From an uncultured Eubacteriales bacterium (GTDB lineage: Bacteria; Bacillota; Clostridia; Oscillospirales; Oscillospiraceae), in assembly GCA_902475855.1 (NCBI GenBank), contig CABSBF010000033.1, forward strand, positions 1 to 19,526: 19,526 nt of DNA, written 5' to 3'. Below the pieces are notes generated by a model. That model was not told the origin of the DNA, ran no database searches, and was given only the letters and a program-made list of their open reading frames with translations. The first letter of the stretch is position 1, and each line of letters starts with the position of its first letter. The position numbers were made by a program, and so were the translations under genes. Shown piece after piece: positions 8,105 through 15,399 of this stretch.

Positions 8105-9034
8105 TCAGCGCTTGAGCGTCGCCTTCTTTTGCTTGCAGTAGTTGACGTAACCGATCACAAAGAGGGCAACAACGGTGATCATATAGGGGAAGCCATTGAT
8201 CAGGTCTACGGACATTTGCAGGGACTGCATGACGTTCGACAGGACGTTCGCAAAGGCAAAGAGCAGCGCCGCCAGCAGGCCGCCGACTGGTGTCACACCG
8301 CCCATATTACAGGCGGCAATGCACATAAAGCCGATGCCTGCGGTCATGTCGCGTGTGAAGGAGGAGAAATAGCCCATGGTTAGATACGCTCCGCCAAGGC
8401 CGGCAATCGCGCCCGACATGGCAAAGGCAGTATAGCGCACGGTGCGCACATTGATGCCGACGGAGCTTGCCGCATTTGGGTTCAGACCGACGGCGCGGAT
8501 GCGCAGACCAATGGGGGTCTTCTTGATCATAATGACAACAAAAATAACAACCAAAATGGCAAGATAGGTAAAGAAGCTGTAATCGGTAAAGAGAACCTTG
8601 AGATAGGGAATCTCCTTGAGCAGTGGGATGGAAAAGCGGGGCGCAACCTTGCTGGCAAGAGAAATGGACGAGCCCTTTTGCCCGGTGACCGCCGAGAGCA
8701 CAAAGACCGTACCGCCGGAGGCAAACATATTCAGTGCCAGACCACAGAGGATATTGTTGGTTCCAAGCTTCATGGTCAGGTAGCCGAACAGCAGGCTGAG
8801 CGCAACGCCCCAGAGCGCAGCCAGCAGCATTCCAAGGACCCAGCTCTGCGTGAGCCAGCTCCCCAAAACGGCAACCAGCGCGCTGGAGAGGAAAATACCC
8901 TCAATGCCGATGTTGTTGATGCCGCTTGTGACGTTGATGACGGCTGCCATGGTGCCGAAAATCAGCAGAGTCAAAACACGGATGGTTGCCGTAACGGTGT
9001 TGGCGGAAAATAATGTATCCAGAATCAGACTCAT
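8105..9034 (-). CDS. BMP-type ABC transporter permease, second subunit (NupQ-like)
   Basis: The 309-residue integral membrane protein belongs to the BPD_transp_2 (ribose/nucleoside) permease family. It has the early GINNIGIEGIFL segment, TNNILCGLALNMFASGG, TPIGLRIRAVGLNPNAASSVGINV (the cytoplasmic loop contacting the ATPase) and SGAIAGLGGAYLTMGY. The gene starts in an ATGA overlap with the other permease, so a heterodimeric pore is expected, as in nucleoside importers of the NupNOPQ or PnrA type. The family call is firm; the substrate is inferred from relatives. Confidence 0.9.
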   Translation of the reverse strand: MSLILDTLFSANTVTATIRVLTLLIFGTMAAVINVTSGINNIGIEGIFLSSALVAVLGSWLTQSWVLGMLLAALWGVALSLLFGYLTMKLGTNNILCGLALNMFASGGTVFVLSAVTGQKGSSISLASKVAPRFSIPLLKEIPYLKVLFTDYSFFTYLAILVVIFVVIMIKKTPIGLRIRAVGLNPNAASSVGINVRTVRYTAFAMSGAIAGLGGAYLTMGYFSSFTRDMTAGIGFMCIAACNMGGVTPVGGLLAALLFAFANVLSNVMQSLQMSVDLINGFPYMITVVALFVIGYVNYCKQKKATLKR

Positions 9035-10104
9035 TCTTTGATCCCTCCGTTCACAAGACTGGTTTCCTTGACCGTGAGCTTATGCCGCCAATTGGAAAGG
9101 AAGGCTTCGGCGGCGACAAGAACGATCATGATCGCCTGAACAACCTGAATGACCTCAAGCGCAACGTCGGAGGTGCGGTTCATGATGTCCGCGCCTGCGC
9201 GCAGATACCCGATGAACAGCGCTGCGAAAACGGCGGACAGCGGATTGCGCCGGGCAATGATGGCCACAACCATGCCGTCAAAGCCGTAGCCAGTCGCGCC
9301 GTCCCAGCTAAAGGCGTTGTAGCTGCCCAGCACCTCGGCGCCACCGCCAAGACCGGCGATTGCGCAGCCGATGACCTGCGAGAGAATGATGACTTTGATG
9401 GTCTTAATACCGGAGTAAGAGGCAAAGGCGGAATTGTTGCCCGCAATGCGAATTTCATAGCCGATTTTGGAGCGGTTGATCAAAACCCATGCAAGCACAG
9501 CCACACCGACGGCAATCAGGAAGCCGTAGTGCGCGGTGCCAAACAGCTTGGGAATCTTGACATATTCCTCGAAGCTCTTGGAGATGCGCGCAGAGACGGA
9601 AACATCGCGCAGATAATAGTTCAGGATAAACATGCTGATGCTGATCATGACATAATTCATCATGATGGACACCACCAGCTCGCCGATCTTGAATTTGGCC
9701 TTCAAAACCGCGGGGATAATGCCGACCAGACCGCCGCCGATCGCACCGGCCAGCAGCGCGACAACCGTATGCAGGACCGGAGGAAGTTGCATTTTGACGG
9801 CCACAAAAGTAGCGCAGATGCCGCCGAAGTACAGCGCGCCCTCGGCGCCCATGTTAAACAAACCCGCGCGCAACATTACCGTCACGGCAAGTCCGGTGAA
9901 CATGATGGGCGTAGCCAACTGGAACACCTGACTCAAGCGGCGCGGAGTGCTGAACGGCCCGAGGAAAAACGCGCGGATCGCCGTAAGCGGCTCCTCGCTG
10001 ACCAGCAGGATCAGGAGTGTGACGCAGACCATGGCAATAAGGATCGTGATCAGCAGCTTGGCTAGATCCACGATCAGATTCACTTTTCTCAGATTTGTTT
10101 TCAT
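9031..10104 (-). CDS. BMP-type ABC transporter permease, first subunit (NupP-like)
   Basis: The 357-residue membrane protein starts at MKTNLRKVNLIVDL. It carries a first hydrophobic segment, FNMGAEGALYFGGICATFVAVK, VSIMMNYVMI, the ATPase-contacting loop IGYEIRIAGNNSAFASYSGI and a glycine-rich GCAIAGLGGGAEVLGSYNAF segment, all typical of nucleoside-type BPD_transp_2 permeases. The ATG at 10104 is preceded by AGAGGAT, whereas a longer frame to 10215 would overlap the ATPase gene and lacks a site. It begins 10 bp after the ATPase stop and overlaps the second permease by ATGA. Confidence 0.9.
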   Translation of the reverse strand: MKTNLRKVNLIVDLAKLLITILIAMVCVTLLILLVSEEPLTAIRAFFLGPFSTPRRLSQVFQLATPIMFTGLAVTVMLRAGLFNMGAEGALYFGGICATFVAVKMQLPPVLHTVVALLAGAIGGGLVGIIPAVLKAKFKIGELVVSIMMNYVMISISMFILNYYLRDVSVSARISKSFEEYVKIPKLFGTAHYGFLIAVGVAVLAWVLINRSKIGYEIRIAGNNSAFASYSGIKTIKVIILSQVIGCAIAGLGGGAEVLGSYNAFSWDGATGYGFDGMVVAIIARRNPLSAVFAALFIGYLRAGADIMNRTSDVALEVIQVVQAIMIVLVAAEAFLSNWRHKLTVKETSLVNGGIKE

Positions 10105-10114
10105 GGCGTATCCT

Positions 10115-11671
10115 CTAAAAGCTGATTTCTTCTGGAGACATTTTTTCAATGCCCAGCATATAAAGGCCGAGCTGCTCCTCCGTGACGTCGGAGCTGTCCG
10201 GGAAGTAGGCCGCAATCTCTCCGCCGAACATGACGATAATGCTGTCGCTCAGCTCAAGCACCTCGTTGAGATCGGCAGAAATCAGCAGCACCCCTGCGCC
10301 TTCGTCGCGCATGGAGACAATCTTTCTGCGGATAAACTCCGTTGCACCGACGTCAACGCCGCGCGTTGGCTGCTCCGCAATGATCGCTGCGGGCTCGGAG
10401 GAGAATTCGCGTGCCACAACAACCTTTTGGATATTGCCGCCGGAAAGTGAGCCGATGCTTTGCTGGCGGTCGGCACACAGAACACGGAATTCCTGAATCA
10501 GCTCGTCGGATTCCGTTCTGATATTCTTGGTATGCAGGAACGCCTTGCCGCTGTATGGCTTGCGGTAGTAGCGGTCGGAAATCAGATTGTCGGCAATCGA
10601 GCTTTCCGCGGCAATGCCGACGGTCATGCGGTCCTGCGGAATGTAGGACATGCCGCGTTCACGGATGGCGCGGATTGGCTTGCCGCGCAGCGGGATGCCG
10701 TTGAAGGTGACGTTACCGGAGCTGAAGGGCAGATTTCCCGTAATGATCTGGATCAGCTCACTTTGTCCGTTGCCCTCGACTCCCGCTACACCGAGAATCT
10801 GTCCCCTGCGCAGACGGAAGCTGACATCGTTGAGCACCTTCACATGGTTGTAATTCGTATAACACAGCCCATCGACCGAAAGGATGACATCCTTCGGCTG
10901 CGCGGGCGTTTTTTCAACATTGAGAATGACATCTCGGCCTACCATCAGGCGGGAAATGTCCTGCTCCGTCACGTCGCTTACGTCAAAGGATCCCATGGTG
11001 CGGCCAGCGCGAATGATCGTGATCCGATCGCAAAGCTGCTTGATCTCACGCAGCTTGTGAGAAATGAAAATGATGGTATGTCCGGCTTCCTTAAAGCCGA
11101 TCAGTTCCTTGAACAGCTCGTCGGTTTCCTGCGGCGTCAGGACAGCGGTCGGTTCGTCGAGAATCAGAATCTCCGCGCCGCGCAGAAGCGCCTTGAGGAT
11201 TTCAACCTTCTGCTTGCTTCCGACGGAAAGGTTGCCGACCTTTTCTCGCGGATCTATGGGAAGATTGTATTTTTTTGAAATGTCCTGCGTCATCTGCACG
11301 GCCTTTTCAAAGTCGATCAGGGTTCCACGCTTGCGCGGCTCCATGCCAAGCACCATATTTTCCGCAACCGTGAGCTTATCGACCAGCATGAAGTGCTGGT
11401 GCACCATACCGATGCCATGGCGGATCGCGTCCATGGGAGAGTTGATGTCCGTGACCTTTTGGCCATTGATATAAATCTCACCGCTGTCAATCCGTTCCAG
11501 ACCGAACAGCATTTTCATCAGGGTTGTTTTTCCGGCGCCGTTTTCGCCGGAAAGCGCATGGATTTCTCCCTTGCGCACGGAGAAGTTTACATCCTTGTTC
11601 GCAACGATGCCGTTTGGATAGACCTTAACGATCCCCTTCATTTCAAGGACGTATTCCGGGCAATCTGCCAT
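10115..11671 (-). CDS. BMP-type ABC transporter double ATPase (NupO/RbsA-like)
   Basis: The 518-residue protein has two ABC domains. The first is complete: Walker A GENGAGKT (42-49), signature LSVGSKQK (148-155) and Walker B ILILDEPT (168-175), with the H-loop in IFISH (201-205). The second has a degenerate Walker A, GVEGNGQS (297-304), without the lysine, but keeps LSGGNIQK (409-416) and AAIIAEQPT (428-436). This asymmetry is normal for sugar/nucleoside importers of this class. The start follows AGGAGG with good spacing. It lies 103 bp after the binding-protein gene, in a gap that holds a stem-loop. Confidence 0.92.
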   Translation of the reverse strand: MADCPEYVLEMKGIVKVYPNGIVANKDVNFSVRKGEIHALSGENGAGKTTLMKMLFGLERIDSGEIYINGQKVTDINSPMDAIRHGIGMVHQHFMLVDKLTVAENMVLGMEPRKRGTLIDFEKAVQMTQDISKKYNLPIDPREKVGNLSVGSKQKVEILKALLRGAEILILDEPTAVLTPQETDELFKELIGFKEAGHTIIFISHKLREIKQLCDRITIIRAGRTMGSFDVSDVTEQDISRLMVGRDVILNVEKTPAQPKDVILSVDGLCYTNYNHVKVLNDVSFRLRRGQILGVAGVEGNGQSELIQIITGNLPFSSGNVTFNGIPLRGKPIRAIRERGMSYIPQDRMTVGIAAESSIADNLISDRYYRKPYSGKAFLHTKNIRTESDELIQEFRVLCADRQQSIGSLSGGNIQKVVVAREFSSEPAAIIAEQPTRGVDVGATEFIRRKIVSMRDEGAGVLLISADLNEVLELSDSIIVMFGGEIAAYFPDSSDVTEEQLGLYMLGIEKMSPEEISF

Positions 11672-11736
11672 TTGAGGCCTCCTTTTGCTTGTCTAAAGCC
11701 GGTTTGTCAGAAACAATAGAAAGTTCAAAGTTCGAT

Positions 11737-11763
11737 GAGGGTAGCGGCTGTGCCGCTACCCTC
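11737..11763 (-). other. intercistronic stem-loop between binding-protein and ATPase genes
   Basis: GAGGGTAGCGGC (11737-11748) and GCCGCTACCCTC (11752-11763) form a perfect 12-bp stem with a 3-nt loop. It starts 11 bp beyond the lipoprotein stop in the direction of transcription. No T tract follows, so it is more likely a processing/stabilising hairpin or partial attenuator that keeps binding-protein mRNA in excess over the membrane components, as seen in other ABC operons (inference). Confidence 0.65.
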
Positions 11764-11774
11764 AAGTTTGTTCA

Positions 11775-12956
11775 TCAGGGCAGGAAGCTGTTGCGGTATT
11801 CGGAAACCTCCTCGGGTGTCTTGTCGGAGGCGCGCCAGACTTCGATCTTGCCGTCGATAATATCCTGCCGGATCTGGTCGAGCTGATCGCGAATCTCCTG
11901 CGGGATTGCCTTCATGTAGTTCTCATGGTAAGCAAGCGTGGAGCCACCTTCCTTCAGGCCAAGGTTTTCGCCAGTGCCGAAGGGCAGCTTGCCCTCGCCG
12001 TAGGCCTTGACACAGTCAAAGAGCGTATCACCCACGGGCTTGAGCGCGGAGGTCAGGGTCAGTGCGGCGCCCTCCGGATCGGTGTCCTTGATGAGCGTAT
12101 ACTGGTCGTTGTCGCAGCCGATGATGTAGCCGCCCTTTTCCTTGGCGGCCTCAATGATGGACATGATGGTCTGGCCGGCGGGAGTGTAGACGATGGAGGC
12201 CCCCTGAGAGAACATCTGCAGGGCAAGCTCCTTGGCCTTCACGGTGTCCTGACCGGAGCCGATATACGAGGAAAGAATCTTGATGTCGGGATCGACATAG
12301 GCAGCGCCCTGAATGTAGCCGCAGACGAAGTTGTTGAGCATGGGCTCGTCCGCCGAGCACATAACGCCGATCTTACTGTCCGCAGTGACGTGCTCGAAGT
12401 TCTCGGTATCCTTTGCGCACAGCGCAGCCAGCGCGCCGGCAAGGAAGGAGCCCTGCTCGGAAGCGAAGCTGTAAGCATAGACGTTGTCGTTCTTGAAGTC
12501 TTTGAAGTTGCCGATATTATCATACATGATGTACTTCTGGTCGGGATACTGCTCGGCCATCTTTTCAATGATCTCATAGTAGCGGAAGCCGCCCATGATG
12601 ACCAGATCGTAGCCGGATTCGGAGGCATCAGCAAGATTCGCTTCATAAACCGAGGCGTCCTTGCCCATTTCGACAACCTGAACCTTGCAGCCCAGCTCCT
12701 GCTCCATGCGCTTTCCGCCCTGCGCAGCGGAATCAAAGTAGCCATTGTCGCCGAGCAGACCGTGGATGAGGATGCAAATCTTCAGCTTGGAATAGTCGAA
12801 GTCGGTGTCGTCGTCGGACGAGGCGGGTTCGCTGTTTGCGGGATCCGATGCAGCAGGCGTGCTGCCGGACGGGGTGGGCTCTTTGTCACCGGCGCAACCG
12901 GCAAACAAACACACTGCGATTGAAAGTGCAAGAAGCATTGCGAGCAGTTTTTTCAT
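11775..12956 (-). CDS. BMP-family nucleoside-type substrate-binding lipoprotein
   Basis: The 393-residue exported lipoprotein has a lipobox LFAGC, with Cys21 as the lipidation site, then a Ser/Pro/Asp-rich linker to about residue 55. The Bmp (PBP1_Med-like) domain begins with KICILIHGLLGDNGYFDSAAQGGKRMEQELG and includes SEYDLV-like and SFASEQGSFLAGALAA motifs. Relatives bind purine or pyrimidine nucleosides (PnrA, BmpA, BmpDES-type), so nucleoside or nucleoside-like uptake is the best guess. The start follows AGGAGG. It is first in its operon and stands behind promoter 13032-13060 and the operator at 13007-13022. Confidence 0.9.
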   Translation of the reverse strand: MKKLLAMLLALSIAVCLFAGCAGDKEPTPSGSTPAASDPANSEPASSDDDTDFDYSKLKICILIHGLLGDNGYFDSAAQGGKRMEQELGCKVQVVEMGKDASVYEANLADASESGYDLVIMGGFRYYEIIEKMAEQYPDQKYIMYDNIGNFKDFKNDNVYAYSFASEQGSFLAGALAALCAKDTENFEHVTADSKIGVMCSADEPMLNNFVCGYIQGAAYVDPDIKILSSYIGSGQDTVKAKELALQMFSQGASIVYTPAGQTIMSIIEAAKEKGGYIIGCDNDQYTLIKDTDPEGAALTLTSALKPVGDTLFDCVKAYGEGKLPFGTGENLGLKEGGSTLAYHENYMKAIPQEIRDQLDQIRQDIIDGKIEVWRASDKTPEEVSEYRNSFLP

Positions 12957-13006
12957 GATTCTTTTTCCTCCTAAGTTTTTAGATTAGGTTCTGACAAACG
13001 GCATTC

Positions 13007-13022
13007 GATAAACCGATTTATC
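13007..13022. promoter_or_regulatory. LacI-type operator 2
   Basis: GATAAACCGATTTATC is symmetric at 14 of 16 positions with a central CG. It begins about 3 bases beyond the predicted start site of the BMP transporter promoter on the minus strand. It is the most symmetric of three related sites and shares the outer GATAA/TTATC arms with the other two. Confidence 0.75.
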
Positions 13023-13031
13023 ACTGCGGCT

Positions 13032-13060
13032 AGTATAGCACTGCACTGAAAATATTGCAA
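13032..13060 (-). promoter_or_regulatory. promoter of the BMP transporter operon
   Basis: Read on the minus strand, -35 TTGCAA (13055-13060) and -10 TATACT (13032-13037) are 17 bp apart, with TG one base before the -10 (extended -10). The -35 sits in the centre of a perfect 12-bp palindrome ATATTGCAATAT (13052-13063). Operator 2 follows directly downstream. Confidence 0.7.
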
Positions 13061-13081
13061 TATCTTTTTTGTTTCGCAGAT

Positions 13082-13159
13082 GAAGTTTGTGGAATCTGTC
13101 GAAAATTTCTGTTCTCAATTGGAAACAATGGCCAAGAAACTTGTGGAATTTTACCGAAA
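13082..13159 (+). repeat. direct repeat pair upstream of the SIS operon promoter
   Basis: The nonamer TTGTGGAAT occurs at 13087-13095 and 13141-13149, each preceded by a GAA (13082, 13136) and followed after 4-5 bases by CGAAA. The copies are 54 bp apart, about five helical turns, in the 326-bp divergent gap between the transporter and SIS operons. They could be binding sites for a second regulator; no gene for one is identified. Confidence 0.5.
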
Positions 13160-13192
13160 GATGCGGAACGAACTTCTTTTTTTGCTTTTCGG

Positions 13193-13221
13193 TTGACAAT
13201 GAATCCAATATCCACTATAAT
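13193..13221 (+). promoter_or_regulatory. consensus sigma-A promoter of the SIS-PfkB operon
   Basis: TTGACA (13193-13198) and TATAAT (13216-13221), both perfect, are separated by the optimal 17 bp. The predicted start is about 13228, next to operator 3. Such a strong core promoter implies repression when the substrate is absent. Confidence 0.88.
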
Positions 13222-13228
13222 ACAGCAT

Positions 13229-13244
13229 GAATAAACGTTTTATC
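13229..13244. promoter_or_regulatory. LacI-type operator 3
   Basis: GAATAAACGTTTTATC has a central CG and near-symmetric arms; its right arm read inward is GATAAAAC, identical to the left arm of operator 1. It starts about one base after the predicted start site of the SIS operon promoter. Position and sequence match the other two sites. Confidence 0.7.
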
Positions 13245-13282
13245 TATTCCTAAATCATACCACAGGAGGGACATACATTATT

Positions 13283-14389
13283 ATGAGCGAGCATCCTATG
13301 ATGGCCGAGGTTCGGCATCAGGCGCATCTGTTAAAGACCGTGCAGTCCGTGGAGCACTCCATGCAGGCCTGCTGTGAGGACCTGAAAACGCGCAGAGTCC
13401 GTCACGTTGTAATCACTGGCAGCGGCGATTCCTTTTATATTGGACTGGCTGTACGTCATTTCTTCCAGAGCATGTGTCCGGACTGTGAAATCGAGGTGGC
13501 GTCCTCTCTGGATTTCGCAAAATTCCGACTGCACCGTGTCCATGCGCAGTCGGCCGTTATTGCTATTTCCATCTCCGGCAACGTGGTGCGTACCATTGAA
13601 TGCGTGGAAAAGGCACAGAAAAACGGCGCGTATGTGATCGGCATCACGAACAACCGCGACAGCAGCCTTGCACAGACAGCCCTGCGTCCGGTTTTTCTGG
13701 ATCTCGACACCGAGCCGACGTGGACCTGCGGCACGCTCACCTATCTCGGCAGCATGTACGCTCTGGCGCGTTCCGCCATCGCCCTTTCCTCCTTGGATGA
13801 GACGTGCAAGCACCAGCGGCTTGACGAGCTGACGCACGCTCTGGAGCTGGTCGGTCCGGTGCTGGACTCGGCGGAGGACACCTGCCGGCGTGCCGCGCGA
13901 AACATGCGCATCATCAGCAGCCGTCCGCCCTTCTTTGTTTTGGGCGCGGGCTGCAACTACGGAACGGCAAAATACGGTGCCGCCAAGTTCATGGAAATCT
14001 GCTCTACATTGGGTATCGGGCAGGAGTGTGAGGAGTTCTGTCACGGCGAATTCTGGATCGTGGACCGCGCCAATCCGGTCTTCCTGATCGCACCGACGGG
14101 CGACGGCTTCGACCGTTGCCGCGAGGTAGCCGCGGTTTTGCGCAAGTACGGCTGCGATCTATTCATTCTCAGTGATGACGAGGAGCTGTGCTCCGTCGGA
14201 AAGTTCTCCGTTCGGATGCCCGAATGCCCGCAATGGGTGACGCCCTTTCTGTATGCCCTTCCCTTCCAGCTTGTCGCGTACCACTATTCCTATGAAAAGG
14301 GTCTGAATCCCGATACGCGGGATCACACCGACCCCTTCCGCAAAACGTGCAGCCGCATTCTGACTCGCGGCCGCGACATGGTACTTTAA
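13283..14389 (+). CDS. two-SIS-domain sugar-phosphate isomerase/deglycase
   Basis: The 368-residue protein has two SIS domains and no glutaminase domain. The first contains GSGDSFYIG (46-54) and SISGN (96-100) before VIGITNNRDS; the second contains LGAGCNYGTAKYGAAKFMEI (220-239) and EEFCHGEFWIVD (250-261). E238 and H254 are exactly 16 residues apart, like the GlmS catalytic pair E488/H504 and the equivalent pair in fructosamine-phosphate deglycases (FrlB/FraB). This argues for an active enzyme on a sugar phosphate carrying an amine, or for an aldose-ketose isomerase. ATG 13283 follows AGGAGGG at a long spacing of 12 nt. It is first in its operon, 13 bp before a PfkB kinase. The substrate is unknown. 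Confidence 0.83.
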   Translation: MSEHPMMAEVRHQAHLLKTVQSVEHSMQACCEDLKTRRVRHVVITGSGDSFYIGLAVRHFFQSMCPDCEIEVASSLDFAKFRLHRVHAQSAVIAISISGNVVRTIECVEKAQKNGAYVIGITNNRDSSLAQTALRPVFLDLDTEPTWTCGTLTYLGSMYALARSAIALSSLDETCKHQRLDELTHALELVGPVLDSAEDTCRRAARNMRIISSRPPFFVLGAGCNYGTAKYGAAKFMEICSTLGIGQECEEFCHGEFWIVDRANPVFLIAPTGDGFDRCREVAAVLRKYGCDLFILSDDEELCSVGKFSVRMPECPQWVTPFLYALPFQLVAYHYSYEKGLNPDTRDHTDPFRKTCSRILTRGRDMVL

Positions 14390-14402
14390 GAGGTGGCTAA
14401 CA

Positions 14403-15323
14403 ATGCAGGAGCGTCTTCTGATCGTCGGACATCTGAATCTAGATCACATCTATACCGCTGAGCAGGAAGCAGAGGAGCGGCCGGGCGGCGGCGCGCTCTA
14501 CACGGCCTTTGCAGCCGGAATCTACAGTGCGCCGGTTGACCTTCTGGCTACCCTTTGTCCGGATTTTCCGGAGTATATTTTCCAAACCATGCACGAGGCG
14601 GGCATCGACACGAGCAATCTGCTTCCCGTGCTGGGCAAACAGAGGCGTTCTTCCATGCGCTATGACAAGAATCTGGTTCGTACAAATTTCGCCCACAAGA
14701 CTCAGGCATGGCTCGACGCAACGATAGAGCAGGCGCCGCGGCATCTGCCTCTGAATCCGCATGCCTACGGCTGTGTCTATCTTGCGCCCATGCTCGGAAA
14801 AAATCAGCTTTTGTACGCACAGTGGGCAAGGGAGCAGGGGCTCCCCGTTGCGATGGATCTTTCCGAGTATTTTGCGCAGGAAAATACAGCGGCAATCCAC
14901 GAGTGTCTGCGCTACACGGATATTTTTATGCCGTCCGATGTAGAGCTGAACGAAATATATCCGGATATTGCCGGTCAGCTTGAGCTTCAAATCGCACGTG
15001 TTCGCGAGGCGGGCGTGCGCCTGCTGATTGTCAAGCAATCCACACAGGGCTGCCTTGTCTGTGAGCTGGACAGAGGGCGCACCACGCACGTCGGCATCCG
15101 GCAGCTTTCGCATGTGGTGGATGCAACCGGCGCGGGAGACAGCTTCAACGGAGGATTCCTGTCATATTACCTTGCGCACAAGAATGCTGTGGCCGCTGCG
15201 CGCTATGCTGCAGTTGTGGCAAGCTGCTGCATTCAGGATTTCAGTTTTTTTCATCTGATCGGGCAAAAATGCGACAAACTGCGAGAAATCTCCAAGCATA
15301 TTATCTGCGAAGAAAAAAAATAA
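14403..15323 (+). CDS. PfkB-family carbohydrate kinase
   Basis: The 306-residue protein is a ribokinase-fold kinase. It has GHLNLD near the N-terminus, the substrate-side GGGALYTAFA (28-37), PSDVELNEIY (177-186; the family N-E metal motif) and the signature DATGAGDSFNGG (240-251), in which D246 is the catalytic base. It phosphorylates a sugar, nucleoside or sugar phosphate using ATP. The start has AGAGGTGG just upstream and lies 13 bp after the SIS gene. A PfkB kinase next to an SIS deglycase is also the core of fructoselysine (FrlD/FrlB) and fructose-asparagine pathways. Ribose-1-phosphate or ribose are alternatives given the phosphorylase in the same putative regulon. Confidence 0.87.
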   Translation: MQERLLIVGHLNLDHIYTAEQEAEERPGGGALYTAFAAGIYSAPVDLLATLCPDFPEYIFQTMHEAGIDTSNLLPVLGKQRRSSMRYDKNLVRTNFAHKTQAWLDATIEQAPRHLPLNPHAYGCVYLAPMLGKNQLLYAQWAREQGLPVAMDLSEYFAQENTAAIHECLRYTDIFMPSDVELNEIYPDIAGQLELQIARVREAGVRLLIVKQSTQGCLVCELDRGRTTHVGIRQLSHVVDATGAGDSFNGGFLSYYLAHKNAVAAARYAAVVASCCIQDFSFFHLIGQKCDKLREISKHIICEEKK

Positions 15324-15331
15324 CAGAATAT

Positions 15332-15360
15332 TTGACGCTCCCGAACCTCTGTGGTAAAAT
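15332..15360 (+). promoter_or_regulatory. promoter of the LacI-family regulator gene
   Basis: TTGACG (15332-15337) and TAAAAT (15355-15360) lie 17 bp apart in the 76-bp gap after the PfkB gene. This would give the regulator its own basal supply besides readthrough from the SIS promoter. I see no copy of the GATAAAAC operator here. Confidence 0.6.
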
Positions 15361-15399
15361 ATACCTGTAAACACACCGGCGTAAGAAGGAGTGAGAATC

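Noticed and set aside
9013..10065. 350-codon plus-strand frame opposite the permease genes
   Set aside because: It is the complement of a clear membrane protein with many family motifs; the antisense product is an Asp/His/Gln-rich low-complexity sequence typical of shadows.
11009..11260. Missing Walker A lysine in the second ATPase domain as a defect (domain two lies around 10700-10800)
   Set aside because: A degenerate second nucleotide site is standard for RbsA/MglA/NupO-type ATPases.
10460..11278. 272-codon plus-strand frame opposite the ATPase gene
   Set aside because: The opposite strand encodes an ABC ATPase with Walker motifs in this interval; no ribosome site or family features on this strand.
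15391..15399. GTG start for the LacI regulator
   Set aside because: It overlaps the AAGGAG site that serves the ATG at 15400, and the ATG start gives the usual MATIKDVA N-terminus.
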